Position numbers and translations under genes: made by a program
Notes under the pieces: model-generated
What the model was told of the DNA's origin: nothing
Seen by the model: only the letters and a program-made list of their open reading frames with translations
The model's database searches: none
NCBI GenBank assembly: GCA_041879415.1
Contig: CP090851.1
Span: forward strand, 1,426,001 to 1,490,000
Reading direction: 5' to 3'
Source of the DNA: Vibrio chagasii
GTDB taxonomy: Bacteria; Pseudomonadota; Gammaproteobacteria; Enterobacterales; Vibrionaceae
DNA: 64,000 nucleotides
In this document: positions 1 to 9,331 of the stretch, piece by piece
How positions within the stretch are numbered: the first letter of the stretch is position 1
How the letters are laid out: the number at the start of each line of letters is the position of its first letter

Positions 1-618
1 TACCTCTTTCCACTCACCATCGACATAGTCTTGTTTAGTTCTGGTACACAGGATCTTGCTTGATATTTGATCGATAGCTGTTTTCAAATCGTCTATTTTT
101 ATGTGTCGACTTGAGCCCCACCGGTCATTCATTGAACCGGAAAAGTCCGACACGAAGACGATATCGATGTTGTTATCGCCAAGATATACCGGGTACTTCC
201 GCGCTAATGAGCGGCCCGCGAGATCTTGTTGCTCATCAAACGAGGGAATAAAGCTGCTCGCGAACCAAGAGTCGTGAGTCGTCTTTGCATTAACCGTGTA
301 CTGGATATATTCAAGAATGCCGGCCCCTTCATCTTCTGCTTGGTGAAATCTTTGAGCAGTAAGATTGGTGGACTTAATATCCCTCACGTAGTTCTCGACA
401 TATTGAGTCGCTAGATTACGAGCTAAGTCGGGTTGATCTTCGATGGTCACCGCTATCGCTGCTGCCTCTGCGGAATCTCTGAGTCGACTGGTTTCTTGCA
501 CATAACGAGTCCCTTCGACGGCCCAGAAAGTCACGCCCATAATAGGTACAAGTAATAGGCCCATCCATACTGCTGCTACCCCCTCTTGGCGTCGGAGGCT
601 GGCATGCTGCATTTTCAT
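1..618 (-). CDS. tadG: TadG-like pilus assembly protein with VWA domain (partial, 3' end outside window)
   Basis: Only the first 206 codons lie in the window; the frame is open to base 1. Residues about 10-30 form a hydrophobic N-terminal segment of the TadE/TadG type that anchors the protein in the inner membrane. Near residue 155 the sequence reads DFSGSMND, the DxSxS metal-ion-dependent adhesion motif of a von Willebrand factor A domain, as expected for TadG. The ATG at 618 is chosen because GGAGGT sits 7 bases upstream; a second ATG lies two codons in. It is the last gene seen in the tad operon, 4 bases after tadF, and is expected to help assemble or anchor Flp pili. The exact role of TadG is less settled than that of TadA, TadB or TadC. 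Confidence 0.85.
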   Translation of the reverse strand, partial: MKMQHASLRRQEGVAAVWMGLLLVPIMGVTFWAVEGTRYVQETSRLRDSAEAAAIAVTIEDQPDLARNLATQYVENYVRDIKSTNLTAQRFHQAEDEGAGILEYIQYTVNAKTTHDSWFASSFIPSFDEQQDLAGRSLARKYPVYLGDNNIDIVFVSDFSGSMNDRWGSSRHIKIDDLKTAIDQISSKILCTRTKQDYVDGEWKEV

Positions 619-622
619 TTCG

Positions 623-1183
623 TTACCTCCCAGGCATGATTGAAGACGAAGCGATCTTAATGGAAGTACCGGTGCCACTATTAAAGAAAGGCTTAAACCA
701 AGAACTTTCTTCTTCGCAAAGGCTTACCCGATACAAGGGATAAACAACGCCTTTATCAACCGGTGCTAATTCAGCGTGGTCAACAATCGAATCGGTGTCG
801 CAATTTAAGCTTCTGAACTTGCTGCTAGTAAACTCAGCAACACTACTTTTATTTGTCAGTGACTCTATCTTGATTGCCACATTGTCTACGGGTGTGTTGA
901 GCATTCGACTGGCTACCTTTGTCATATCTTGCAACTCGCGATTAGTGACAGCTAAGTTTTGTCCCGCGAGTACATCCGCTTCAAAATAACGAGTGCGCTC
1001 TTTGATAACGTTCACCAAAGCAAAGCTTGATCTATCGAGCTTTGCTCGCGTGAGCAGTTGATAACTCAAATCAGCAGCAAAAAGATAAACACCCCACAGC
1101 GCGACAAAGATAAACAGCAATTCAACGGTAAATGAGCCCTGTTGACGAGACGCAGAACAGGCGTATTGTTTACAGCTCATCAT
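623..1183 (-). CDS. tadF: TadF-like pseudopilin
   Basis: A 186-residue protein with a prepilin-like N terminus: a short basic leader, then GSFTVELLFIF, where the Gly and the Glu at +5 fit cleavage by the TadV-type peptidase, then a single hydrophobic helix. TadE and TadF are minor pseudopilins of the tight-adherence apparatus. I place the start at the ATG at 1183, with another ATG at 1180. The upstream GAGGGGTGGAAAG supplies the ribosome binding site, and the ATG at 1198 would place this site inside the gene. It overlaps the end of tadE by 14 bases. Assignment as TadF rather than a second TadE rests on gene order tadE-tadF-tadG and on size. Confidence 0.8.
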   Translation of the reverse strand: MMSCKQYACSASRQQGSFTVELLFIFVALWGVYLFAADLSYQLLTRAKLDRSSFALVNVIKERTRYFEADVLAGQNLAVTNRELQDMTKVASRMLNTPVDNVAIKIESLTNKSSVAEFTSSKFRSLNCDTDSIVDHAELAPVDKGVVYPLYRVSLCEEESSWFKPFFNSGTGTSIKIASSSIMPGR

Positions 1184-1652
1184 CTTTCCACCCCTCATGC
1201 TCTAAGTTCAAAACCATGGTGCGTGAAATATCTCTATCAGCAGCACCGGCCAATTTAATGATCGGAGTGTATCGGTATGTCACAGTGATCTCGGCAAGAT
1301 CATAGTTGAAGTTCAAGTCTTGGTTTGAATGTCCTCTATTCGCCACGAAATCATCGTAGGTTTTGAAATACTTACCTTCGATAGAAAACCTTGAGGCATC
1401 AATTAAGAAGCTCCATAGATTGTCATCGTCTTCAATCAAGTCTTTAAACTTCTTCTCATACTGCTCATTGACCCCTTTACCTTCATAGATCTTGGTGTTC
1501 CTGATGGTTTCTCTGAGGGAATACTCCGTCATGTTGACGACGTATATTTGGTAGCTCGATTCAAAGATCGCAAAGGTAGCGAAGAACAAAACCAGCGCCC
1601 CAAACACAAACTCGATAGCCGTCACTCCTGTCTGCCTACTAAGACGCGCCAT
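1170..1652 (-). CDS. tadE: TadE-like pseudopilin
   Basis: About 160 residues. The leader ends in GVTAIEFVFG followed by a hydrophobic helix, which is the TadE pseudopilin signature (Gly before the cut, Glu at +5). The chosen start is the ATG at 1652, preceded by GGGAG at a spacing of about 6 bases. An upstream ATG at 1715 lies deep inside tadD and would give an unlikely 21-residue extension. The start overlaps the 3' end of tadD by 14 bases, so translation is probably coupled. The product is expected to be processed by TadV and to act in Flp pilus assembly or anchoring. Confidence 0.82.
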   Translation of the reverse strand: MARLSRQTGVTAIEFVFGALVLFFATFAIFESSYQIYVVNMTEYSLRETIRNTKIYEGKGVNEQYEKKFKDLIEDDDNLWSFLIDASRFSIEGKYFKTYDDFVANRGHSNQDLNFNYDLAEITVTYRYTPIIKLAGAADRDISRTMVLNLEHEGWKDDEL

Positions 1653-2376
1653 CAGTGACTCCCGGTTGAGTGAGTTCAGCTGCAATGTCTTGTATTTCTC
1701 GCGCAGAAAATTCACCTTTGAGTAGTTTTTGAGCCGACTCGACCTGCTGAGTCTTCATCAATGCTATCGCTAAGTTAGCTTTTACAATCTTATTAGCAGG
1801 GTCTTCCTTTAGTATTGGTGCTAAGGTTTCAATCGCTTGTTGATACTCACCATTGGCCATTTGAATCATCGCGATATTGTTCTTCACCACAATGTCATCA
1901 TAGCCACGCAAGCGAGCAAGGTTCAGCTCTTGATACGCTTTCTCATACTGACCCAGCTTTGTGTATGACACGCCAAGTAATACATGAATTTGACCCGTTT
2001 TATTTCCTGCCTCAATAGAAGCGACATAGGCAGAAATCGCACTCTCAATATCGTTTTTTGCGTCGAACACTTGGCCTTCTAATTGGTACAAGTTTGGATT
2101 TTCGATACCCTCTTGTTGAAGGTGTTGAACGTAGAAATCTGCCGATTCGATGTCACCTTTATGAAAGTACGCCCAGGCCAGTTTTTCCTTTACTGCAGGA
2201 TCTTGAGAACCTTGTTCTAGCTCGGTTTTATAGTGGTGAATTAACCCATCATAGTTTTTCACCTTCTCCATATTGGTGACATCTGCACGCATTTGGTCTT
2301 GCTCAGAAGGTGTCGATTGGCACCCTGCTAAAAGACTTATCGTTAACATCACGAAGAAAATACGTTTTCTATTCAT
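1639..2376 (-). CDS. tadD: TadD-like TPR lipoprotein
   Basis: 245 residues. The N terminus is a lipoprotein signal with basic residues, a hydrophobic stretch and the lipobox LLAGC at residues 16-20. The mature part is made of tetratricopeptide repeats, with alternating helix pairs from about residue 45 to 225 (for example residues ENPNLYQLEGQVFDAKND). TadD family members are outer-membrane or periplasmic TPR lipoproteins needed for Flp pilus biogenesis, often compared with PilF/PilW pilotins. It lies 11 bases after tadC and overlaps tadE, inside the tad operon. Confidence 0.85.
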   Translation of the reverse strand: MNRKRIFFVMLTISLLAGCQSTPSEQDQMRADVTNMEKVKNYDGLIHHYKTELEQGSQDPAVKEKLAWAYFHKGDIESADFYVQHLQQEGIENPNLYQLEGQVFDAKNDIESAISAYVASIEAGNKTGQIHVLLGVSYTKLGQYEKAYQELNLARLRGYDDIVVKNNIAMIQMANGEYQQAIETLAPILKEDPANKIVKANLAIALMKTQQVESAQKLLKGEFSAREIQDIAAELTQPGVTDGAS

Positions 2377-2387
2377 TCGTTTGCCCT

Positions 2388-3230
2388 CTAGATGCTCAAT
2401 GTCATTTGCATGATGCTCGGTGCGAGAATCAAGATAACGATCGGAAACATGATAAAAAGGATCAACGGCACACTCATCTTGGCAGAGAGCTTACCAACCT
2501 TCTCCTCAACCGTGAGGATTTGGACTTTTCGCATATCCTCAGCAAGGTCACTGAGTGTTTGAGCGACAGAAGTGCCGTATTGCAAGTTCTGAATAATGGT
2601 CAGCACAAAACTTCGAATTGCGGGAGTTGGGATACGCTCAGTGAGATCATTCAAAGCCTTTTCAACGCCATGTATCTTGGCAGAATCTGAGGTTCGCTTA
2701 ATCTGATAACAAAGGTCGGAATCAAACTCCGCAAGCTCTTTACCCAAATACGCTAAAGCCGCCTCGATAGTCATACCGGTTTGTACACATACCGACATCA
2801 TGTCCAAAAGGTAAGGAAGTTGTGCCGAGGTTTTACTTATCAGCATTTTACGGCGCATTTGCAGCAAGGTATCTGGCACCACAATCACCACAATCAGAGA
2901 GACAATCACCACCAGCAATTTGTTGGTCGATGTCATATCTCCGAGCAAAACGAGCCCTGAAATGAGGCCGAGCACCAGTACCTTGGCGGGAAAATAGAAC
3001 TTCGCCCATTCGGTGTTGTAATAGCCAGCCTCTATGAGTTTCTGCTCAAGTTCATGGCGATGCTCCTTGCCAAATCGAACGAAAAATCGATTCATACGAG
3101 AAGGTGGTTTAATCGCATCGCCCCCAATATACATCGCGACTTTCTTCTGTCTTTGGTCGGCACGCACCGATTCGACAATCAAAAAGAGCAGCGAAAAAAA
3201 CAGCACAATAAGTGCAGCCAATATCATCAT
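2388..3230 (-). CDS. tadC: TadC inner-membrane protein (T2SS F family)
   Basis: 280 residues with a T2SSF-type fold: an N-terminal membrane segment, a second pair near residues 80-120, a cytoplasmic helical domain containing GMTIEAALAYLG, and a C-terminal hydrophobic segment ending in PSIMQM. TadB and TadC are paired GspF-like platform proteins that work with the TadA ATPase in the inner membrane. I choose the ATG at 3230 because it forms an ATGA overlap with the tadB stop; the longer reading from 3257 would overlap tadB by about 30 bases. A second ATG follows immediately. Confidence 0.88.
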   Translation of the reverse strand: MMILAALIVLFFSLLFLIVESVRADQRQKKVAMYIGGDAIKPPSRMNRFFVRFGKEHRHELEQKLIEAGYYNTEWAKFYFPAKVLVLGLISGLVLLGDMTSTNKLLVVIVSLIVVIVVPDTLLQMRRKMLISKTSAQLPYLLDMMSVCVQTGMTIEAALAYLGKELAEFDSDLCYQIKRTSDSAKIHGVEKALNDLTERIPTPAIRSFVLTIIQNLQYGTSVAQTLSDLAEDMRKVQILTVEEKVGKLSAKMSVPLILFIMFPIVILILAPSIMQMTLSI

Positions 3231-4129
3231 GCCCGCACACCTCTCACTAATAGCCAAACGATGAATAAGCCAAAAAGCTCACTGCCCAAAACGTAAAACA
3301 ACACCACACGGCCCGACTCGTCATACAAGACATAATTGACGTTATCGGGGTTGATATAATTAAGGATGACCATGAATACCAAAGGAATAGCCGCTACGAT
3401 CTTAGCTGAAATCCTCGCCTCCGACGTCATTGCCATCTTCTTTTTTTCTAGCGTTCGAGCATCCACCAACACGCGAATCAATCGGGCCAACACGCCTTTA
3501 AGCTGTCCGCCTCGCGCAATGTTTGCTCGAATCGTTACAGTAAAAAATAGAAACTCTGGGTATGGGTAGTTTTTACAGGATCGTTTAAGCACCACTTCCG
3601 GAGATTCACCTAGCTTTAGTCGGTCGCCCATTAGCTTGAATTCGCGACCGATCGGGTTGTGCATCACTTCACCTACATAGCTGATGGCTTGCATTAAACT
3701 GTCGCCCGCAGTTACCGCACTCATCAGAATATTCAACGCATCAGGAAAAGTGTTCTCGAAATCTCGGCGCCTTCTTGTCACCAAGAAGCGGTAACCAAAA
3801 AAGGTAAAAACCAATGCCAATACTGGTACCCACCAAAAATTGGTCATCGATAACAGGTCAACCACGATGTACCAAGAAGCAATAAGGCTAATCGTTATGT
3901 ATAAGGCGATGTATAAAGTCGAACGTGGGCCTAGTACCATCAAGGTAGGTGAAATCGACTCTTTAAACCTGTGCCAGCTCTGTTTTCGAGCTAATGACTT
4001 CACGTTAATGGCGTTAAAGTTTTCAGCTTCCGCTTCTTCAATATTGAAGAATTGATTGACCTTTTTTACCTTTGAATCCCTTATCAAAAGCAGCACAAAA
4101 GAAAATAGAATCAATGAAATCCACAGCAT
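3227..4129 (-). CDS. tadB: TadB inner-membrane protein (T2SS F family)
   Basis: 300 residues with the same T2SSF architecture as TadC: an N-terminal transmembrane segment, a central pair of membrane segments, a cytoplasmic domain with AVTAGDSLMQAISYVGE, and a hydrophobic C-terminal region. It forms the pilus platform with TadC and is driven by TadA. The start at 4129 lies one base after the tadA stop and is preceded by AAGGGGG; the longer reading from 4165 would begin inside tadA. Its stop overlaps the tadC start as ATGA. Confidence 0.88.
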   Translation of the reverse strand: MLWISLILFSFVLLLIRDSKVKKVNQFFNIEEAEAENFNAINVKSLARKQSWHRFKESISPTLMVLGPRSTLYIALYITISLIASWYIVVDLLSMTNFWWVPVLALVFTFFGYRFLVTRRRRDFENTFPDALNILMSAVTAGDSLMQAISYVGEVMHNPIGREFKLMGDRLKLGESPEVVLKRSCKNYPYPEFLFFTVTIRANIARGGQLKGVLARLIRVLVDARTLEKKKMAMTSEARISAKIVAAIPLVFMVILNYINPDNVNYVLYDESGRVVLFYVLGSELFGLFIVWLLVRGVRA

Positions 4130-4130
4130 G

Positions 4131-5402
4131 CTATGCCCCCTTAAAGGATGCGATAAGCTCTTCATAGAGCCCGAAGAATTGCGCTTTTTTCACAAGCTCA
4201 GATCGTTGCATGATACCGTTGGTGACAAACTCCCCTTTCACGTTTTCGCCATAGTGAGCATCGTCGTAACGGAAGCGGTAGATCTCTTCCATCACCACGC
4301 TATCGCCCTCTAAGCCAACGATTTCAGAGATACTAGTAATCTTACGAGAGCCATCACGCAGCCTGTTAACTTGAACTATCATCTGCACAGCACTTACGAT
4401 CGTTCTTCGAATTGCATCCAGCGGCTGATTTAAGTTCGCCATCATCACCATAGACTCAACACGGGCAATCGCATCTCTTGGGGTGTTCGCGTGGAGCGTA
4501 GACATAGAACCATCGTGGCCCGTGTTCATCGCTTGCAACATTTCAAACGCCTCAGAGCCACGACACTCACCGAGGATGATTCGATCGGGGCGCATACGCA
4601 GTGCGTTAATTACCAAGTCTCGCTGAGTGACCGCTCCTGTTTGCTCTACGCTTGAGGTTCTAGTTTCAAGTCGAACTAAGTTAGGCTGCTGCAGACGCAA
4701 TTCAGCGGCATCTTCTATCGTGACAATACGTTCATCTTCAGCGATATATTGCGACAGTGCGTTGAGTAGCGTGGTTTTACCCGAACCTGTGCCGCCCGAG
4801 ATCAGAACGTTGATGCGGCAGCGAGACGCGATCATCAACACTCTTGCCATATCAGGAGACATCGATCCAAATCCAATCAGGTCTTCAAAGCCGATATTCT
4901 GCTCTCTGAACTTACGAATGGAGATTGAGGTACCATCTAATGCAATCGGTGGGATCACGATGTTCACACGGCTACCATCTTCTAGCCTTGCATCGACTGT
5001 AGGAGAAAGCTCATCGACGCGTCTTCCAACACGTGAGGCAATACGCTTAGCAATAGCCAATAACTGCTCTTCATTCACAAACGAAACTTCGGATTTTTTA
5101 ACCTTGCCGTGGCGTTCGAAGAAGATGTTGTTGGGCCCATTCACCATGATGTCTGAGATAGACTGGTCTTCGACCAATGGCTGTAAAGGACCAAGCCCAA
5201 ATAGCTCGTCGATTAAGCTTTTCACCAAACCGGACTTCATCATGGAAGTGATAGGTCTTTGGTAGCTGTTCGCTAATAAATCGACCGCTGCTTGTATCTG
5301 AGACTCTAAATCTTTACGGCTCATTTTCTGAACCGCTTCAGCGTCTAACGCCTCAAAGATCTGGCCACGAAAAGCGAGGTATAAATCTTTATTGGAACTC
5401 AT
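4131..5402 (-). CDS. tadA: TadA/CpaF secretion ATPase
   Basis: 423 residues of the GspE/VirB11-like CpaF family. The Walker A motif GGTGSGKTT is at residues 203-211 and a Walker B region reads RIILGE near 275. It is followed by the His box [13 protein letters not shown] near 293-305. The N-terminal domain includes SDIMVNGP and [11 protein letters not shown], typical of CpaF. TadA hydrolyses ATP to power Flp pilin assembly at the inner membrane. Start and stop are fixed by overlap: its ATG overlaps the tadZ stop as ATGA, and tadB starts one base downstream. Confidence 0.95.
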   Translation of the reverse strand: MSSNKDLYLAFRGQIFEALDAEAVQKMSRKDLESQIQAAVDLLANSYQRPITSMMKSGLVKSLIDELFGLGPLQPLVEDQSISDIMVNGPNNIFFERHGKVKKSEVSFVNEEQLLAIAKRIASRVGRRVDELSPTVDARLEDGSRVNIVIPPIALDGTSISIRKFREQNIGFEDLIGFGSMSPDMARVLMIASRCRINVLISGGTGSGKTTLLNALSQYIAEDERIVTIEDAAELRLQQPNLVRLETRTSSVEQTGAVTQRDLVINALRMRPDRIILGECRGSEAFEMLQAMNTGHDGSMSTLHANTPRDAIARVESMVMMANLNQPLDAIRRTIVSAVQMIVQVNRLRDGSRKITSISEIVGLEGDSVVMEEIYRFRYDDAHYGENVKGEFVTNGIMQRSELVKKAQFFGLYEELIASFKGA

Positions 5403-6640
5403 TTAACACGCACCTTTTTTAACCACGAGTTCATCGTTTTCTGGTCAATCGGTTGGCCATTAATCAGCTTAACCAACTGCTCCATAGAGCGATTGATATG
5501 ACGGTCGTGTTTGTGACCTCGCTTTCCATCAATGATAATGTGAGCCAATGACTTACAGTAGTCGACCTCGAGATCAACGTTCGCGCCTAAATACTTGGCT
5601 AGATCAGGCTTTTGCAATACATAGGCATTTTGTGGTCGATGATAGTTAGCGACCATGAGGATGCGAGTGCGTGACGATAACGTCAGTTGCAAGCTCGCTA
5701 TCTTTTCATACAGTCGTTTTGCACTTCTCACCGATGATACTGACGCGTCAAAGACCAACACGACGACATCAAAGTTTTCTGCCAAGAGTTGTGGTTCAAC
5801 TTTGAAATCCACTGCTCCGGAAAAATCTTCAATGATGAAGTTAGTGTTTCGTGCTAACAGCTCACATAAGGTCTGATTGTAATTGAGTACATCGTTTTGG
5901 CTCATGTCACCATTGATAGCTAACAAACGCAGATTTTTACGAGCGTTAGACAGGTAACTTAATGCGCCCTCTTCATCCATTTCGTGCAGCGGCGCCGTGA
6001 ACTCATCGATGGTGCGTGGTTTAAAGTCTTTTAATCCAAGTAAGACATCAATGTTTGTATCAGCGTATTGATGATCGACAAGGATGGTATCTGAACCTTG
6101 TGTCGACAAGAGTGAGCCGAGCTCGGTAGCGAGGAATGACGCTCCTACACCGCCTTTAGTACCAACAATGGCAACGCGTTTTGCTTTACGTTTCTGGCTA
6201 ACACCAGAAAACGTTTTAAGGTTCTTACTCACATGAGTTAAGAAGTCTGCAAATTCTTGCTTATTTACCGGCCAGAAAACGTAGTAAAAGCCCATCTCCT
6301 TAAGAGAACGAAGCGTCGAAATAGCGTCTTCTTTACCAATGACCACCACGCCTTTATGGGTCGGCAGTTTACTAGCAAAAGCTTTTGCATCTTCCACCAC
6401 ATTGCTCGACTCATTTAGCTCTAAAATGACGATATGGCTACTTTGTTGCTCAGTAAGCTTGGTCAAACCGGCTGTCGCCTTCACACAAGCAGGATCGTTC
6501 CACCCTTCAAAGCGAAACACTTCTTGAACCAGGTTTAAGCACTCTGGTGATTGGTAAAACAACGTACATCCAGCAACACCTGTCGACGCAGTCTGAGCTG
6601 GCTTAGCCTTTGTGGTTAATGCTTTTGTCAGATCAAACAT
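5399..6640 (-). CDS. tadZ: TadZ/CpaE-like localization ATPase
   Basis: 413 residues. Residues about 20-145 look like a receiver-like domain. A ParA/MinD-type ATPase domain follows, with the deviant Walker A TKGGVGAS at 161-168 and VDHQYADTNIDVLLG near 190-205. The TadZ/CpaE family marks the site of Tad assembly at the cell pole. The ATG at 6640 shares a base with the stop of the upstream lipoprotein gene (TAATG), and the 3' end overlaps tadA, so coupling is likely. Confidence 0.9.
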   Translation of the reverse strand: MFDLTKALTTKAKPAQTASTGVAGCTLFYQSPECLNLVQEVFRFEGWNDPACVKATAGLTKLTEQQSSHIVILELNESSNVVEDAKAFASKLPTHKGVVVIGKEDAISTLRSLKEMGFYYVFWPVNKQEFADFLTHVSKNLKTFSGVSQKRKAKRVAIVGTKGGVGASFLATELGSLLSTQGSDTILVDHQYADTNIDVLLGLKDFKPRTIDEFTAPLHEMDEEGALSYLSNARKNLRLLAINGDMSQNDVLNYNQTLCELLARNTNFIIEDFSGAVDFKVEPQLLAENFDVVVLVFDASVSSVRSAKRLYEKIASLQLTLSSRTRILMVANYHRPQNAYVLQKPDLAKYLGANVDLEVDYCKSLAHIIIDGKRGHKHDRHINRSMEQLVKLINGQPIDQKTMNSWLKKVRVK

Positions 6641-7119
6641 TATTGTTCTCCTACCAATCTCGACTTGTACGCCACTTGCTTCAATCGCATCGACTCAACG
6701 AAGCAATCAGACTGTCTCAAGCGAACATGTATCTGCGCTGGTTTACACGTTTGTGTCTTTAGGTGCGTTAAGGTCACCTGAATATTTAGATCACTAGGTA
6801 ATAACTGCGCATTACGATAAACCACTCTTTGGGGGGCGTTCAGATGAGATGGATACTGCTTAAAGATCTCCTTTAACATCTGCTTGCTAGCGGCTGATTT
6901 GTAATCCACCACATACGTCGCTTCCTTGTCCGTCGACTCAATCTCCTGAATCAAGGCATCAAGCTGCTGAGCCGTTTTAGCGCGGTTTTTAATCTCGAAC
7001 TCAAAATTGTGATGTTCTTTGTACGCCAATGCCTCTGCTCCCTGACCAACAAAATATTGTTCAGAAGCACAACCGAATAGTGAGGTCGCGAACAACGCCA
7101 TCAATACTAATTTCTTCAT
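6640..7119 (-). CDS. Small lipoprotein of the tad operon (RcpB/CpaD position)
   Basis: 159 residues. The N terminus MKKLVLMALFATSLFGC is a lipoprotein signal with lipobox LFGC; the Cys would be lipidated. The rest is a soluble domain with four Cys in the C-terminal third, including TCKPAQIHVRLRQSDC. The ATG at 7119 overlaps the secretin gene stop as ATGA; a longer reading from 7188 would begin well inside that gene. Its position between rcpA and tadZ matches the slot where other Tad loci encode RcpB or CpaD, outer-membrane partners of the secretin. I see no motif proving RcpB identity, so the functional call is by context. Confidence 0.75.
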   Translation of the reverse strand: MKKLVLMALFATSLFGCASEQYFVGQGAEALAYKEHHNFEFEIKNRAKTAQQLDALIQEIESTDKEATYVVDYKSAASKQMLKEIFKQYPSHLNAPQRVVYRNAQLLPSDLNIQVTLTHLKTQTCKPAQIHVRLRQSDCFVESMRLKQVAYKSRLVGEQ

Positions 7120-8486
7120 TGGATAAACCCTCCTTGCGATAGCAGGCGAATCGTTGCATCGGACGAGGTCACTTGTTTGCCATCCCACTTAATGTTTAAC
7201 CAACGAGCCAATGTCGAGGTCTTCTTAATGTATGGCAATTGAATGTCTTTCGGCTTCATAGGCTCCACTAAGTTAACGGTGGCAACGATGATCAATTCGG
7301 TGCGTTTTCTTTCGGTGGTCGCTTTCCTAAACGCAGCTCCAAGTACTGGAATGTCGCCAACAAATGGAATCTTTTGCATTTTTTCCAAGTCTGCGCTGCT
7401 CATCAAACCACCCAGAACGAAACTGTCGCCATCGGCAAGCTCTACGGTCGTCAAAGCACGTCGAGAAGCCAACTGGGGAACCTTAATGCCAGCAGCCTCA
7501 ACGTAACCCTCTACCTCACTCACTTCTGGCGCGAGTTGCATGCGGATTTTGTCTTGGCTTAACACTTTGGCGGTTAGATCGAGCTTGATACCAAACTCTT
7601 TAAATGAAATGTTTACGTTACTGCTGGTAGAGACGATGACTGGTACTTCACCACCAACGAGAAAACTTGCTGATTCTCCTGACAACACAGTCAAGTTTGG
7701 TTCAGCAAGAACCTCAGCCATTTGATCGTTACCTAAGGCTGTGATCAAGGTACTCAGATTAGCAGCATCAAATTGGTCAAAAACAAACTCACCGACACTT
7801 GAACCCACAGAACTCCAATCAACACCAACGGTTTGACCAAACGATTCTGTCACTTGAGCAACCGATATTTTTACGTTTACTTGCTGAGTTGTGGCGACTT
7901 CAATTCGTTCTATGATCCCTTCCCACGTCATATTGCGGGCAAACACCATGCTTTCAGGCTCTTCATAGTCCGAGCTGTCTGACTTAAATTCTAGTTTTTC
8001 GGTTTTATCCCATTTCTCTGTTTTATCTCGCCCTAGCAGAGTCGCGACTAAACGATAAATGTCATCACGTGTTGCCTCTGAATCTACAATGCCGCTCACT
8101 GCGACTTGTTCTCCTACAGACTGAACCTTTACTTGAGCATCTGGAAAATGGAATTTGATTTGGCGCCTAATGTCCGTTAAATCAAAGTCAACAATAATGC
8201 GGTCGGATAGCAGGACTTGATCATCGATACCGTAAACAATCAGTCGCGATTGACCAATGCTGTTGGCAAACACAACAAGGGTGTTATCGTTAATAATTTT
8301 GTAATCAACGATGCTAGGGTTGTTCACGAACACTTGACCGATTGGACTTTTAAGCTGAATGTGCTGACCATCATTGAGCGTGATAGAGCGATCTGCAGCA
8401 AAAGCGTTTGTTGTAGAAAATAGGCTAATCAACGTTAGCAAAATTGGGCCAAACAGTGCTCGTTTGATTCGATGGATAATTGTCAT
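7116..8486 (-). CDS. rcpA: RcpA/CpaC outer-membrane secretin
   Basis: About 456 residues. A signal peptide (LLTLISLFSTTNAFA) is followed by an N-terminal domain with LKSPIGQVFVNNPSIVDY, typical of CpaC secretins. A BON-like region comes next, then the secretin domain from about residue 230, with VLAEPNLTVLSGESASFLVG and the C-terminal ELIIVATVNLVEP. It forms the outer-membrane channel for Flp pili. An in-frame GTG at 8489 just precedes the ATG at 8486; I prefer the ATG, which shares a base with the rcpC stop (TGATG). Both starts give essentially the same protein. Confidence 0.92.
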   Translation of the reverse strand: MTIIHRIKRALFGPILLTLISLFSTTNAFAADRSITLNDGQHIQLKSPIGQVFVNNPSIVDYKIINDNTLVVFANSIGQSRLIVYGIDDQVLLSDRIIVDFDLTDIRRQIKFHFPDAQVKVQSVGEQVAVSGIVDSEATRDDIYRLVATLLGRDKTEKWDKTEKLEFKSDSSDYEEPESMVFARNMTWEGIIERIEVATTQQVNVKISVAQVTESFGQTVGVDWSSVGSSVGEFVFDQFDAANLSTLITALGNDQMAEVLAEPNLTVLSGESASFLVGGEVPVIVSTSSNVNISFKEFGIKLDLTAKVLSQDKIRMQLAPEVSEVEGYVEAAGIKVPQLASRRALTTVELADGDSFVLGGLMSSADLEKMQKIPFVGDIPVLGAAFRKATTERKRTELIIVATVNLVEPMKPKDIQLPYIKKTSTLARWLNIKWDGKQVTSSDATIRLLSQGGFIQ

Positions 8487-9310
8487 CACAAAGCCTCTCT
8501 TGGATTGTTCTCGTTACCACGTAACTCAACGATACCTGTATAGTTATCAATGATGTTGCGCACCTCTGCGAACTCCGGCTGCATATAAGTTTGGCTGCGA
8601 TAAATTTCGATATGCATCGTTCGTTGTGCTAATGCGAGTCTTGGTAATTCATCCGGGCTAACTTCAATGACAACGGTTGTCAGTCCATCTTCCTTACTTG
8701 GAGAACGAGCAGTAATAGAGCGGTCACTGCTGTCATCATTCCCGATATTGAGGACCTTAACGTGTTTCAAAAACATCGACGCCTTCACTCCTCTAAAACG
8801 CGTCGGCTTATCGATGTTGCCAGCCAAGTTGGCATTCGGAGAACTTACCGTTAGAACATCAATGAACGAACCCGGTCGGATGTAATCATTAATCAGATTT
8901 TTATCGCTGACCTTTAGCGGGTATAACGTCATACCTTCTGTAACCAGCAAATCAATGTAGCCAGGTTTGCCAGGGCTCACTTGATATTCAGGCAATATGA
9001 CGTCGCCTGCATTAAGGCTTCGGTTTAACAAAGTGGAAGGTGAGAAACTGATTTGCGAATCTTCTCTAACACCAAGTGCTAGCGCCTCACTCAGAGGCAA
9101 TTGTTGTTTCACTACACCCTGCGAGTTAACTGCACTCCCCTTTTCAAAGGCTTCGGTAGCAATCCAAACTCCCACATGCTGTTCGCTTTTTTCAGCGACC
9201 ACTTCATCAGTTGTTATTGGTTCAGGTTCACTCTTGAACATATCGATAACGCCTAGTGCGCCAACGATTAAGGCTGCGATGGCAACAAGTAATACCAGTC
9301 GAGATCTCAT
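8486..9310 (-). CDS. rcpC: RcpC/CpaB Flp pilus assembly protein
   Basis: 274 residues. An N-terminal membrane anchor (LVLLVAIAALIVGALGVIDM) is followed by a SAF/beta-clip domain (VWIATEAFEKGSAV) and the CpaB/RcpC core containing LNAGDVILPEYQV and RPGSFIDVLTV. This periplasmic, inner-membrane-anchored protein is linked to secretin assembly in Tad systems. It lies 21 bases after tadV and its stop overlaps the rcpA start. Length and domain order are normal for the family. Confidence 0.9.
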   Translation of the reverse strand: MRSRLVLLVAIAALIVGALGVIDMFKSEPEPITTDEVVAEKSEQHVGVWIATEAFEKGSAVNSQGVVKQQLPLSEALALGVREDSQISFSPSTLLNRSLNAGDVILPEYQVSPGKPGYIDLLVTEGMTLYPLKVSDKNLINDYIRPGSFIDVLTVSSPNANLAGNIDKPTRFRGVKASMFLKHVKVLNIGNDDSSDRSITARSPSKEDGLTTVVIEVSPDELPRLALAQRTMHIEIYRSQTYMQPEFAEVRNIIDNYTGIVELRGNENNPREAL

Positions 9311-9331
9311 AATGTGCTCATATTTTGAGGT

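Noticed and set aside
4627..5265. 212-codon open frame on the plus strand
   Set aside because: It lies wholly opposite tadA, which has full ATPase motifs; the reverse frame is an antisense shadow.
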